DNA of 64,000 bases from Byssochlamys sp. IMV 00236 (taxonomy: Eukaryota > Ascomycota > Eurotiomycetes > Eurotiales > Thermoascaceae), in NCBI GenBank assembly GCA_001931875.2, contig MSJH02000625.1:310001-374000 (forward strand), written 5' to 3'. The first letter of the stretch is position 1; every line of letters begins with the position of its first letter. Below, piece by piece: positions 36,300 to 46,153 of this stretch. The notes under the pieces are model-generated. The model worked only from the letters and a program-made list of their open reading frames with translations, was not told where the DNA came from and did no database searches. The position numbers were made by a program, and so were the translations under genes.

Positions 36300-36925
36300 G
36301 ACTGTGTTTCCTTAACAGAAGCGACAACTTCGTAAATAGCATCGATGGCTGCTTCAGCAATTGTAATTCGATCCCCGAGGTTTGGGTTGTATGATGCAAC
36401 TGTCATTGCTACTGGTGAGGCCCTCTCTTAAACCAATCCCATACAGCGAGAGAGATCGTCTGAGCTCAGTCCTCCAGGTGCCTCAGTCCTCCAGGTGCCT
36501 CAGTCCTCCAGGTGCTGCGTTCTCGTTTGCTTTCCCTGGAGTCGTGGCAAGACAATCGATGTCGAGGTGAATTGCGGCAGGTCGAAGACTTGCTTTTTGC
36601 AGCGCTTGATCCAGCTCATTTACAAAGTCGACCGGAATATCCTTGTGTCCGTACACTGCTCTGGCAGGACAATTCTCTAGTCGGGAGCGTTGAGTATCAG
36701 AAAGAACCCTCACATACCGCAGTAGACAACACGCGCAAGGGTAATGGGCATAAATCCAAGAATGGTCTCAAGGAATATCTTCCAACCTTTTCCAACAAGC
36801 ATAGACACTCCCATCCAACCTAGGTAGCCGCTGACGTTTCGTCAGACGTGTCCAAATCAGCGTGAGCGCCAAACCAGACAAACCCAAGGTCAGGCTCCTG
36901 CAGGCCCCCGGTGATTAAAGACACC
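36300..36925 (-). pseudogene. Arginase/ureohydrolase-family pseudogene
   Basis: The minus strand encodes successive arginase-family blocks. GLQEPDLGFVWFGAHADLDT (about 36905-36850) corresponds to the metal motif DAHxD, with its first Asp now Gly. GWMGVSMLVGKGWK follows, then ITLARVVYCG, RVLSDTQRSRLENC, IHLDIDCLATT (the DxD metal motif, third Asp lost), AAPGGL, and finally MTVASYNPNLGDR with the C-terminal helix IAEAAIDAIYEVV. Lesions seen are a frameshift near 36835, another near 36712, a tandem 17-bp triplication at 36465-36515 that shifts frame inside the PGGL loop, and a stop (TAA) where the family has a residue just before the last strand. The missing metal ligands mean the gene had lost activity even apart from the frameshifts. 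The N-terminal half upstream of 36925 is not recognisable. The gene would converge on the acyltransferase. Confidence 0.8.
36465..36515. repeat. 17-bp unit in three perfect tandem copies
   Basis: Copies at 36465-36481, 36482-36498 and 36499-36515 are identical. Removing two copies restores the reading frame of the arginase-like sequence across this point, which shows that the two extra copies (34 bp) are an insertion by local duplication. Identity of the copies suggests a recent event. Confidence 0.95.
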
Positions 36926-38320
36926 TGTGTGGAAAGCTGCGATAATCAACCTGACTGAGGTATATCCCGTTCGGGCATTGTTTGCAGACATAACGCCTAT
37001 CTGCTCGGACCGGATGCTCATCCATGGATACACCAACCCCCCAGCCTAAACTCGGAGGAATAGAACACTTAGTTCGACAGTTCGCAGGAGGTGGATGAAC
37101 CGCCAGCTTCTGTTGACCTTTTCTTTCAGTCTGAATAATGACACTTAGTCAGGCATATTGTTAACTAGTTAGTTAAGAAAAGCAAGCTGACTTAGTCGGC
37201 TGGGTCTGCCTTGCCCATTGGTAATCTCTCTGCCGAAAATCGAGGCACAATCAATGAGCCGGTCGGGTTCCATACAGGCCGATTCGGACCGGTGCAAGCA
37301 TCGCTCTGGAATTGAATATTAGGCTAGGATGGTTCTGATTAGCTTCCTCGATCCCAGCAATGGCCGTCAAGCCCTGGCTGAAAGGCCTATCTAGTGACAT
37401 TATTAAGTACGTGGATCCCTTTCCGGTGTATATTTTCTGTTGGCGCTAGCCACTCGACCAAATAGGAGAATCCTCTAGTTTGGTCTGCCTGGATATGACA
37501 TGTTCATCCCGCTAGCATACTCTATATGAGATCTGTTGTTCTCGATCTCAGTCGCACGTCCACTTTTTAAGCCAACGAAGATCCGTTGTATGGCAAAGCT
37601 CACCCATGGCACCGTGCGAGAGGCTATCATATCCGGCACGGATAGTGCCCGAGCGTCTGCGGAGAAGGCCGAATGCGATGCTGTCATTGGTTTTAGTGAG
37701 AGGTTTGCGACCGGACTGTGAAGACTGATGATGCAGCAGAGATCTGGCTTTCTGGCAAGTTTTGAAGACGACAAAGTTCGATATCAGAATTGAGCACTGG
37801 CAAGAAAGTTGGAAGAAGGTCGCTTTCTGCAAGATTGGCTGGCGGTGGCGACAGTCTTGGCCCGGAGGTCGCCGGTCACGGGGTCGACAGCTTGCTGCGA
37901 AATTGTCCTGCAGGTTCTTTATTATCCCAGCGATCCTGTCTCTGCTCTCTTTCTCTCGATACCCAGTGTATATAAAACGAAAGATCCTGTCGAGAACGTC
38001 AGATAACCGTTCCAGGCTGTATCTCTCGCATGTCAATTGGACTGTTAGTGTTGCTGTTGCCTAGTTACGTTTACTGCTGCGAAGAGCTTGGCTTTCGCCG
38101 GTTCTTTTGATCTGGATTCGGTTTGCTTGGCCTGATAATTCTCTGGTTTATTTCCTTTCCTAGACAGCACTGTCTCGAAGACTATCTTGGCATTGCAAAT
38201 ACGAGCTTAACTTCCGAGATAAGCTCTTATCTCGGAAGAGTGGAACTTGGTCACATCGACAGCTTAGCCTGGCTTTCCTTCCCCCAATTTCTCTTTTCTG
38301 TAGAGAACACGCGTTGAAGC
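36926..38320. other. Gene-free region upstream of the MFS transporter
   Basis: Short open frames on both strands around 37470-38060 overlap each other and show no family features. The right-hand 300 bp should hold the promoter and leader of the transporter, including a small inverted repeat (AGACAG-CA-CTGTCT) at 38162-38175 and the palindrome described separately. Confidence 0.45.
38211..38238. promoter_or_regulatory. Perfect 13-bp-arm palindrome with two opposed GATA sites
   Basis: CTTCCGAGATAAG at 38211-38223 and its exact complement at 38226-38238 are separated by two bases. Each arm contains AGATAAG, the HGATAR core bound by fungal GATA factors such as AreA (nitrogen) and SreA (iron). 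It ends 82 bp upstream of the transporter ATG. It may be a double GATA operator, or a hairpin if transcribed in the 5' leader. Confidence 0.6.
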
Positions 38321-40479
38321 ATGTCTCTCCATCGTGTCTCCTATCTGGAGTCATGGCAGCATAGTCCACCAGCTTTCCTCCGCCGCAGAGGTTCCAATGC
38401 AAGCTCACATGATGAAGAGAATGATACCCAATACCTGCCAGAATCGACGGCTTCATCATTTCCCTCCTCAATCGGTCAATACTCTATCAGAAACAGATTG
38501 AATTTCAATCCTTATTCTGGGCCATCATGGGCTGAAAGCACGCATGGAGACGCGGATGACGAGAGGGAATCTCTCATCGGGAATGAGGCAGCAGAGACCA
38601 GAGACAGTCCAGATGTTTCAAGGGAGACTGGGATTTCAGAGCATGATGAACCTCCACGGGATGCTGCGCAGTGGGATATCCTGGACACCACGGGTGCTTT
38701 TGAGGTGCACAAGGGGAAGAGAATCGGTAGGCGCTCCCCTCCTGCACACGCTAGTATCCTGTTAGCTATGTTCCTCACTGCATATTCACACTCAATTGTT
38801 ATGCAGTATACTAACAGCATGTGATTCAGCCCAAGTTCTTGTCGCTGTCATATATTGTCTACTCGCGGCTGGTATCGTGTTTGGATTCGCTGCCATAAAG
38901 CCGGTACTGATTCGAGAGGGGGTCTATCGCGATTACTGTACGAAGGAAGAGTTGCAAAGAGGAGACCTGGTTTGTTACGGCCAAGAAATTCGGTCAGTTG
39001 GTCCAAGAACTCCTAGTATACATCTGGCTAACCGAAGTCAGATTGAATCTAATGTTTACTGTAGCCGCCGTCGCCACCAATGTCTGTGCTCTTCCCGTCG
39101 GGACAATTCTCGATGTGTATGGCCCACGAGTCAGCGGCATAATTGGGAGCATATGTCTAGCTTTGGGTGCTTCCCTCTTTGCGTTCTCTCAGGATCTGCC
39201 ATTCGATGGATACATGCCCGGATACCTATTCCTGGCCTTGGGTGGACCATTTGTCTTTATTTCGTCGTTCCATCTCTCCAATACGTTTCCGACCCGCTCT
39301 GGCTTAATCTTGTCAATGCTCACCGGTGCTTTCGATGCCTCAAGCGCTCTGTTTCTGATATTCCGTATCTTGAATGAAACAACAGCCGGAAGCTTCTCTG
39401 TCAAAACATTTTTCACATTGTATCTCGTCGTGCCCCTCTTCATTCTGGCTGCGGAGATATTCTTGATGCCATCAACTTCTTACAAGACCGCTGGGGAGCT
39501 TGTCCAGCAGGCTCAAGGGGAAATTGCGGCCGAGGTTAACGACAGATTGGATGAGAGTGTCGATCAGTCCGAGCGCGAAAGACAGAGGAACGAGCGCAGA
39601 ATCCGTCGTGAAAGCGTTGTGAGTTCGATCAGGGATCTTCTGGACGATGGAACTGGTGACCGCAAGATATCCGATCTGAATTTCGACCCTTCTGATCCGG
39701 AGTTTTCCAGTCGGCAGCAGGAATTTGTCAAGAAACAGTCTCCGCTGCCAGCTGAGAACACTCACTCCGTTGGTGGTGTCTGGGGTGCTATGCATGGCGC
39801 TTCCGCACTAGAGCAGATCAAGTCGCCGTGGTTCATTCTTATCACCCTCTTCACCGTCATTCAGATGTTACGGATCAACTATTTTGTTGCTACGGTTCGC
39901 CAGCAGTACACATATCTTCTTGGCTCTCCCAGCCAAGCAGACCAGTTGAACCGGATCTTTGACCTGCTCCTCCCATTGGGCGGTCTATTGTCTGTTCCGT
40001 TCATTGGTACTATACTTGACACGGCGACTACCCCAGTCGTACTTCTGGTTCTTGTGGTCGTTGCAACTTTAATTGGCATATTGGGCTGCATCCCGGGTAG
40101 CCCAGCGGCAGGCTATGCTAACATCGCGCTCTTCGTCCTTTATCGACCATTCTATTACACTGCTGTCTCTGACTACTCAGCGAAGGTGTTCGGCTTCCAG
40201 ACCTTTGGCAAAGTGTACGGTCTGGTTATATGTCTTGCTGGTATCTGTAACTTCGCCCAGGCCGGCCTGGATGCTCTTACGTTCAAAGCATTCCATCGAA
40301 ACCCGATACCAATCAACGCTATGCTTACTTTGGTGGCATTTCTTGTAGGAACAGTTCTGGTGAGCTTCGTCTGGTGGAAGGCCAGAATAATGGCGGCGTC
40401 TGGGGTATATAGTGATGTGGCAGCGGTGCAAGGGACGCGAGATGGCACTCCAGGGGAACGGCAACCGCTTCTTAGCTGA
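38321..40479 (+). CDS. MFS transporter, FMP42-like
   Basis: Three exons, 38321-38726, 38830-38992 and 39042-40479, with introns of 103 and 49 bp in consistent phase, 668 residues. A polar N-terminal tail of about 135 residues is followed by twelve predicted membrane segments. A long charged cytosolic loop rich in Arg and Glu (about 360-440) lies between the sixth and seventh segments. The first span (IAQVLVAVIYCLLAAGIVFGFAA), the LFxLP-type second span and the PFVFISSFHLSNTFP segment fit the fungal FMP42 group, which is distantly related to the SLC43 amino-acid transporters of animals. The substrate is unknown, and an amino acid or related compound at the plasma or vacuolar membrane is plausible. 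A GATA-containing palindrome sits just upstream. It converges on the decarboxylase gene. Confidence 0.85.
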
Positions 40480-40932
40480 AATAATGTTGCTATACGACTT
40501 ATTCGCCCGCAGGGACCTCATTATATGTATCTAATTTATTCATAGGCACTGGATCAATCATGTTGTATCTATCCTGATACTCTCTTGGAGCACTGGGATA
40601 GGTGTTGGCCTGAATCGCTTATATAACGCTTTTATGACATATCCCCTCGTTACAGCTTGTATATAGCTTTCGCTTTTTTGTGATACCTCTGATCGCGGTC
40701 GCTCACTTTTGACTTTCTCTCTAGGCTTCTGCATTAATCATGATATTTCTAATTGACACCTGCTTTGATTTCCGTTTCTCTCTGGTTAACCACGCCTATC
40801 CTAAAGCGATAGTCCATGGCTATTGTAGCTCGGGTCCATTCTATGGATTTTATGTCAACATCTGCACTTCCCACCCTTGCTTCTGCCGTCGGGGCAACTT
40901 ACACTCAGCAGTAACCTCCTCCAGACCTCGTT
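40480..40932. other. Intergenic region between convergent genes
   Basis: 453 bp between two stop codons. It should contain the two 3' UTRs. Nothing else is seen. Confidence 0.5.
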
Positions 40933-42657
40933 CTATACGTTACGCTTGCCCGTCTTCTGGTTTTCCAAGAGGTATGACAATGGCCCTGCGGGAGCATCCT
41001 CACGATCCAGAAGCAACTCAATGAACCTCAACCCTTTTCCACTGCTAACCGCCTCATTGGTAAGGATCTTCTCCAACTCTTGCCAAGTACTCGCTGAGGC
41101 TATGAATGTATCTTCATGAGCACCGAAAAAGCCAGGGGCCTGTAGGTATCTCCACCGCGCAATATCATTGTACCTTTGATTCCGACCATGGATACATCGT
41201 TCAATAGTATATCCATCATTGTTGATCAGGAATATCACAACATTCAGCTGATGTCGGATAATAGTCCCAAGCTCTTGAGCGGTCATTTGGAAACTTCCAT
41301 CGCCAATGAGGAGAATAGTTCGCGCATCTTGGATGCCGTTATAATTCGAAGATGTCAGTAATTCCTCTTGTGCTAGGGCGGCTCCCTGCGCTGCGGGAAG
41401 CATATAGCCAATTGATAGCCACGTAACTGGCGTAAAGAGCCGTGTGTGCTTAGGCAAGCTCATCTGCCGTACGCCATAGCCTGGCGTTCCTGTTTCGCCT
41501 AGAACAATATCACCGGGACGAAGAAAACTTGCGAGAAGTTTCCACAGTCGATCTTGGGTGATTCTTTCGCCTCCAGTGACATCTGAGAATGATAGCGCTT
41601 GATCGCGGGGTAAATTAGGATAGGAGTCATAACGGTAGATCTTTGAGATATCGATGTTCTCGATGAGGAGGGATGAAATGTGTTTTGCTGGAACGTCTCG
41701 AACTATCTCGGTGCCAAAGGTGACTTCGGTGTCGGTGAAGAAGATCGTTTTGTCAACATTGGGGATGTTGGAGTAAGAAAAGGTGTTGGTAGAACTGAAA
41801 TGAGGGCCAAAGCATAGCACTAGGTCGGCCGTATCGATAAATGTTCGAACAGCGGCATCATCGAACCTTCCCCGGTAAATTCCATGGAGGTTAGGCAATG
41901 TTTCGTCCAGCAGGCCCTTTCCAAAGCACGTAGTCCAGGTTGGCCAATTGGTCGCATGTATGAGCTTTTGTACGTCATCGAGAATACCCAATGCTCTACT
42001 CTCGCCATCGACGAGAATAATCGGTTGCTTTGCAGAATACATGCGCCCCAGTATTCGATCTAGCACTCCATTCTGAGGCTGTAAGGGGATGGTCGCAGCT
42101 ATGTTGATGGCAGTACTGAGCCTGTCGTCAGGCACGCGTTGGTCCACTAGATCAACGGGCACTTCAATGTATACAGGTCGACTGTGGATGATACATTGTC
42201 TCAAAACATCATCGATCTGTTCTGGAATCATCCGGGGATCCCTCAGACTAGCCTGAGCCACTGTCAAGTGGGCGTGGATCTGCGCAAAACGTCTGTACTC
42301 CCCGTCATTGAAGGTATGATGGATCAATTTTCGAGCATCCTGCAACTCTCTAGCCGGCGTGCCGACAATGTGCACAACAGGAGCTCGCTCAGTATATGCC
42401 CCCGCAATCGCATTTGCCGCAGAAAGTTCTCCAACGCCAAACGTCGTAACGAGTGCCCCGATGCCCTTGATTCTGGCATATCCGTCCGTGGCGTAGGCGG
42501 CGTTCAGCTCATTCGCATTACCCACCCATCGTAAACCAGCAGGTTCGACATAGTCCAGCAATGTAAGGTTATAGTCCCCTGGAACGCCATGGACTGAACC
42601 GACTCCCATCTGTCGCAGACGGTGGAAGAGGTATCCGGCGACTTCTATGAAAGGCAT
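40933..42657 (-). CDS. Pyruvate decarboxylase-type thiamine diphosphate enzyme
   Basis: Single exon, 574 residues, the normal length. The N-terminal TPP-binding half has the essential Glu (E50 in GNANELNAAYA). It also has the paired His (H113-H114 in KLIHHTF) that mark true pyruvate/indolepyruvate decarboxylases among this superfamily. The C-terminal half has the GDGSF...NNDGYTIER TPP-Mg motif near 440-475. It would decarboxylate pyruvate, or another 2-keto acid, to an aldehyde in the cytosol. The gene lies in an accessory region far from housekeeping genes, so it may be a second paralogue with a broader keto-acid substrate rather than the main fermentative enzyme. The start at 42657 (MPFIEVAGYLF) fits the family. 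The upstream in-frame GTG is not a likely start. Confidence 0.9.
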   Translation of the reverse strand: MPFIEVAGYLFHRLRQMGVGSVHGVPGDYNLTLLDYVEPAGLRWVGNANELNAAYATDGYARIKGIGALVTTFGVGELSAANAIAGAYTERAPVVHIVGTPARELQDARKLIHHTFNDGEYRRFAQIHAHLTVAQASLRDPRMIPEQIDDVLRQCIIHSRPVYIEVPVDLVDQRVPDDRLSTAINIAATIPLQPQNGVLDRILGRMYSAKQPIILVDGESRALGILDDVQKLIHATNWPTWTTCFGKGLLDETLPNLHGIYRGRFDDAAVRTFIDTADLVLCFGPHFSSTNTFSYSNIPNVDKTIFFTDTEVTFGTEIVRDVPAKHISSLLIENIDISKIYRYDSYPNLPRDQALSFSDVTGGERITQDRLWKLLASFLRPGDIVLGETGTPGYGVRQMSLPKHTRLFTPVTWLSIGYMLPAAQGAALAQEELLTSSNYNGIQDARTILLIGDGSFQMTAQELGTIIRHQLNVVIFLINNDGYTIERCIHGRNQRYNDIARWRYLQAPGFFGAHEDTFIASASTWQELEKILTNEAVSSGKGLRFIELLLDREDAPAGPLSYLLENQKTGKRNV

Positions 42658-43992
42658 CGTTATAACACATTCAGAAAATGAAACAGTCACGACATGCAGT
42701 TTAGGTCTGGTTTTGGTGATCTCTACCAGCTCGTAAGATAGTCATAATATATCGAGGAAAGCGTCTTATAGCTATCGTGATATGTTCTAGGAAGGAGGTT
42801 CGTTGTCCTTAGATAGCCGAATATAAGCGATGCGTTACCCCTCACATTTAGAACGACCGCCTCCTCTCTTTACTCCGATGAACACTCCCGTTTAGTTCGA
42901 CCAGCTTTAATCGCATGACTTGGAAAAACAGTGATGCCGAACCGTCAAAAAAAAAGGTTCGTGATTATCCTATATTTAGATACTTAATCAGTGCCTCTCT
43001 GATTCCCACCGAGCCCCATTCTATTCCTTCTGAGAGCCCACAATGCGGTATTCGCAAGCTTTATATAGGTAATATATGTGAGGGACAAGTAGATACTCTT
43101 CTTAGGCTCTTAGACATCTGACTCCTGTTCACCACGACTATCTACCAAGTAGATTACAGGAAGCGGGCCAGTACTTTTGCAATGTCCATATGCAGCAGCA
43201 TAGGTTTGATCGGATCCTCATCAGCATTCAGCAACGTGCTAATGTTCCCGAATAGATGATAGAACATCAGCTTAAACGGCGTAAAGTTCTCGGTATAGGT
43301 CTCCTTGTATATTGGCTCATAGTTGAGTACCTCGTGTGGTGGAGCCTTGATATCGTCCGGTAGTTGAAAGCGACAACAAAAATAGTATATAGTGTACACT
43401 CGCCAACGCAGACAGGTTCCAATAGGTATGGCGGACTCCACGAGGATACAACAGATAAAGGTGTAGACGGAAACTGAGCAGTAGGAGGGGCAGCGAGGCT
43501 GTAAATTCAGAATATAAAAAGATATTCTGGGAATGAAGTGAATTTCAGAGGCCTGACGTGCAATTTCTGAAGCTTAGTACTGCTTCTCCTCCAACCTTCG
43601 ACGCTATTACCCCGCTCATGCAGGTAAAGTAACGTACTTCTTCCTACTGCAGCTGCAAGTAAGAATTGCCCATTCTAGGGAGATTTACGAAAAGGGTTAA
43701 GTTTCTGACAGGGGATCTCCCTCCTTTGCGGACTTTCTGACGGCTCTAAAGAGAAATCCTCAGGGAATAAGGTGTGTTACACAGAACTTCTTACTAATCT
43801 TTGTGTGACTTTAACTACTTTCTGATCGTTAATGGTGTTGTTCATTCGGGATGACTGGAAGTTATAAGTTTCAATTCCTCCCGCAAAAGATCCCATACTT
43901 GCCCTCCGTGAAAGACCAGACGAGATAAATGATCTCAATTCCAGGTACAAGTGCAAACAACTGCTTGCAATATCAACCACGACCTATTCAAA
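42658..43992. other. Intergenic region with one unassigned small open frame
   Basis: Mostly empty. On the minus strand, 43154-43430 encodes a protein-like stretch (PPHEVLNYEPIYKETYTENF ... LLHMDIAKVLARFL). Its composition looks real, but it has no good start and I recognise no family, so it may be the last exon of a decayed gene. The flanks should hold the promoters of the two divergent genes. Confidence 0.4.
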
Positions 43993-44802
43993 ATGGCTCC
44001 CACTAAGCCCTCCATTGTGATCGTTCCTGGATCTTTCTCCCCCGCCTTTCTTTATGAGCCTTTAGCCGAGAATCTGCGCAAGTTCGGTTACGAGACCATT
44101 ATTGGCGAACTGCCGTCTGTCATATGCAAGCCGCCGCAACCTGGAGCCACTATGGAAGAGGATGCGGCTGCCTTCCATCAGATCATCGAGAGGCTGTGCG
44201 ATCAAGACAAAAGTGTCGTTATCCTCACCCATTCATACGGCGGCATGGTTGGGAACGAAAGCGCAAAGGGTCTCTCAAAGACAGATCGTGAGACCCAAGG
44301 CAGAAAGGGCGGAGTTGTTAAGCTTGTGTACTTGACATCAATCGTCACTGAAGTAGGAAAGGCGAGTCCTTCAGGGATGGTGCCTGATTTTATGACCCCC
44401 AAGGTGCGTCGCTTCTTTCTCTCGTTGACAATCAATACAAATAATGTGTTGGAACAGGGCGACTACTTGTTCTTGGATCCTGTCCCTGCGGCAAAAGTTG
44501 TCCTCTCTGATCTTCCTCCCGAGGAAGCAGTCCAGGTCACCGAAATGATGCCGCATCATTCAGCAGTTAGCTTTTCTGGACCGTTGACCTATGCGGCGTA
44601 CAAGTTCATTCCGGTGGTATATATCGTGTGTGAGAAAGACAAAACTCTTCCCCCAGAGTACCAGAGAGGATGCATCGAGTTGTTGGAGAAAGAATCCGGT
44701 AAACCGGTGCCGACGATCTTCCTGGATTCAGGCCACTGTCCCAATGCCAGTATGCCTGAGGAACTGGCCAAAGCAGTTGAAAAGGCTATTGTCGGACTCT
44801 AA
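43993..44802 (+). CDS. Alpha/beta hydrolase
   Basis: Two exons, 43993-44403 and 44458-44802, 251 residues. The 54-bp intron (GTGCGT...AACAG) happens to be a multiple of three with no stop, so retention would insert 18 residues in frame. Splicing is preferred because it joins FMTPK to GDYLFLDP, as expected for the cap region. The nucleophile elbow is HSYGG with S81, the oxyanion loop is VPGSFSP near the start, and the catalytic His is H230 in DSGHCPN. The acid is probably in the CEKDKTLP loop. This is the small soluble hydrolase type related to plant methylesterases and bacterial AHL-like hydrolases. The substrate is unknown. It converges on the bZIP gene with only 24 bp between the two stops. 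Confidence 0.85.
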   Translation: MAPTKPSIVIVPGSFSPAFLYEPLAENLRKFGYETIIGELPSVICKPPQPGATMEEDAAAFHQIIERLCDQDKSVVILTHSYGGMVGNESAKGLSKTDRETQGRKGGVVKLVYLTSIVTEVGKASPSGMVPDFMTPKVRRFFLSLTINTNNVLEQGDYLFLDPVPAAKVVLSDLPPEEAVQVTEMMPHHSAVSFSGPLTYAAYKFIPVVYIVCEKDKTLPPEYQRGCIELLEKESGKPVPTIFLDSGHCPNASMPEELAKAVEKAIVGL

Positions 44803-44826
44803 AGCCTTGCAAATCGAGAATCAGGC

Positions 44827-45591
44827 TTAATAGAACAAATAGCCCCATTTTTCTTGGAAGTTCTTTCCAATTTTCCATGCCGTAGGATCCCAGGGTGCAC
44901 CACCTGGTTTTATCTCAAAACTATCCATACAGAATAGATCGCGGAGAAAGTCGTCTTCCTGAATGAGGCCTAGTAGCATAATGGTGTTGTCGCGCATACG
45001 TGGGAAAGGGAACCTATCAATCCACAGAGGATGTATTGTCGTCAGTTGTAATGACGTCGGTTGTAACGGTTCAGGGATATGGCTTCCCGCAGAGGACGAT
45101 CGTGCTGGTACGCTCGTCGAGCAAGAAAGTCCCATCATAGCGCCATTCTCCCACAGTGCGGCATAAACCGTGATGGGGACTTGATTGCATACTCTTCTGG
45201 AGGGATCAGACGTTGGGATCAAGACCTGACAAAAGCTAGGCGAGCGTGGCACTTCCAGTAAGTCCTGATCCTGCAGTGACCCACCAGTGACAGCGGGACT
45301 CGGACGGTATATCTCTATCGATAAAGATCTGTGTTCCGTGTCATTTATGCTATCTTTCGATGACGATGATGACTGCCTTGTAGAGCCATCTCTCTTCTTA
45401 GACTCCGCCAGTCGCCGTCCTGAGCCTGACATTAGCTATCTCGCTCACAGCACGAGGAAATAGAAAGAGCGACAATGTTACTGACTCCGAGCTCGCTGGG
45501 CTAGCCGATCTTGCACCCGCTTTCGAAGACGAGGGTCTTGTATGCGATACCAGTTATCGTCACCGACATCGTCGGCGTCAGGTCTCACCAT
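44827..45591 (-). CDS. bZIP-type regulator with DUF3425 domain
   Basis: Two exons on the minus strand: 45591-45486 and 45419-44827, with a 66-bp intron (GTCAGT...CTCAG), 232 residues. The short first exon encodes a bZIP basic region, RLRKRVQDRLAQRARR, split by the intron, and lies directly after the WYRIQDP lead found in this group. The basic region is followed by only a short, poor leucine zipper. The C-terminal half is DUF3425: LTTIHPLWIDRFPFPRMRD, then PWDPTAWKIGKNFQEKWGYL at the end. Fungal bZIP-DUF3425 proteins are nuclear regulators, often next to accessory metabolic genes. The protein is short for the group. If the first exon is ignored, the remaining frame looks like a DUF3425 protein without DNA-binding region. 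Its neighbour, the alpha/beta hydrolase, is the obvious candidate partner or target. Confidence 0.82.
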
Positions 45592-46153
45592 ATCCACTGT
45601 TCAAAAATAATGTGGATAACTACAAACTCACAGAATGTTTTGGTTCGCACACTCCAAACACTTGTGGATAGCACAATGAAAGGTTGTGGTTGCCGGTCCT
45701 CTCAAAGGTTGGGAACTCCTTTTGTGGGCAGCTTACAAATCCTAGGGACGTAGTTAACTAATTGGTAACTATATAGACATTCCACTCATATTAGCACATG
45801 CCGATTAAGTATACTCGAGATCTCTTATCTAAACTAAGGACATCAAAGCATTCCTGCAAGAACTGCAGTTATAAGATGGTCTCATTCGCGAGACGGGGTT
45901 TGGGTATACAGACATACCGAGCACAATCTATTGTTATCTTGTCTAATCTCTTATTTCAAGTGATCTTTAAGTACTTCCTATACTATAGCTCTTGTGTGCC
46001 TATACCTTTGTTGAAGGATTATCCCGAGTTGCTGATTGGTGCGATTGGCTGACGCGTCAACTAGTCGCACCAAGGAAACAAGGCAAGGAGAGAATTCTGC
46101 TTGACCCAAAGATAATCGAATAATAGCAGCTATCGACATGTTTATTATATTAG
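45592..46153. other. Divergent intergenic region
   Basis: 562 bp between the starts of the bZIP gene (minus) and the secreted-protein gene (plus). No open frame of interest. It should act as promoter for both. Confidence 0.45.

Noticed and set aside
37475..38064. Open frames of 60-160 codons on both strands upstream of the MFS gene
   Set aside because: They overlap one another, have no family features and no convincing splice partners. Treated as intergenic.
43154..43441. Minus-strand open frame of about 95 codons as a gene
   Set aside because: It looks protein-like but lacks a good ATG, splice partners and any recognisable family. Mentioned in the intergenic entry only.
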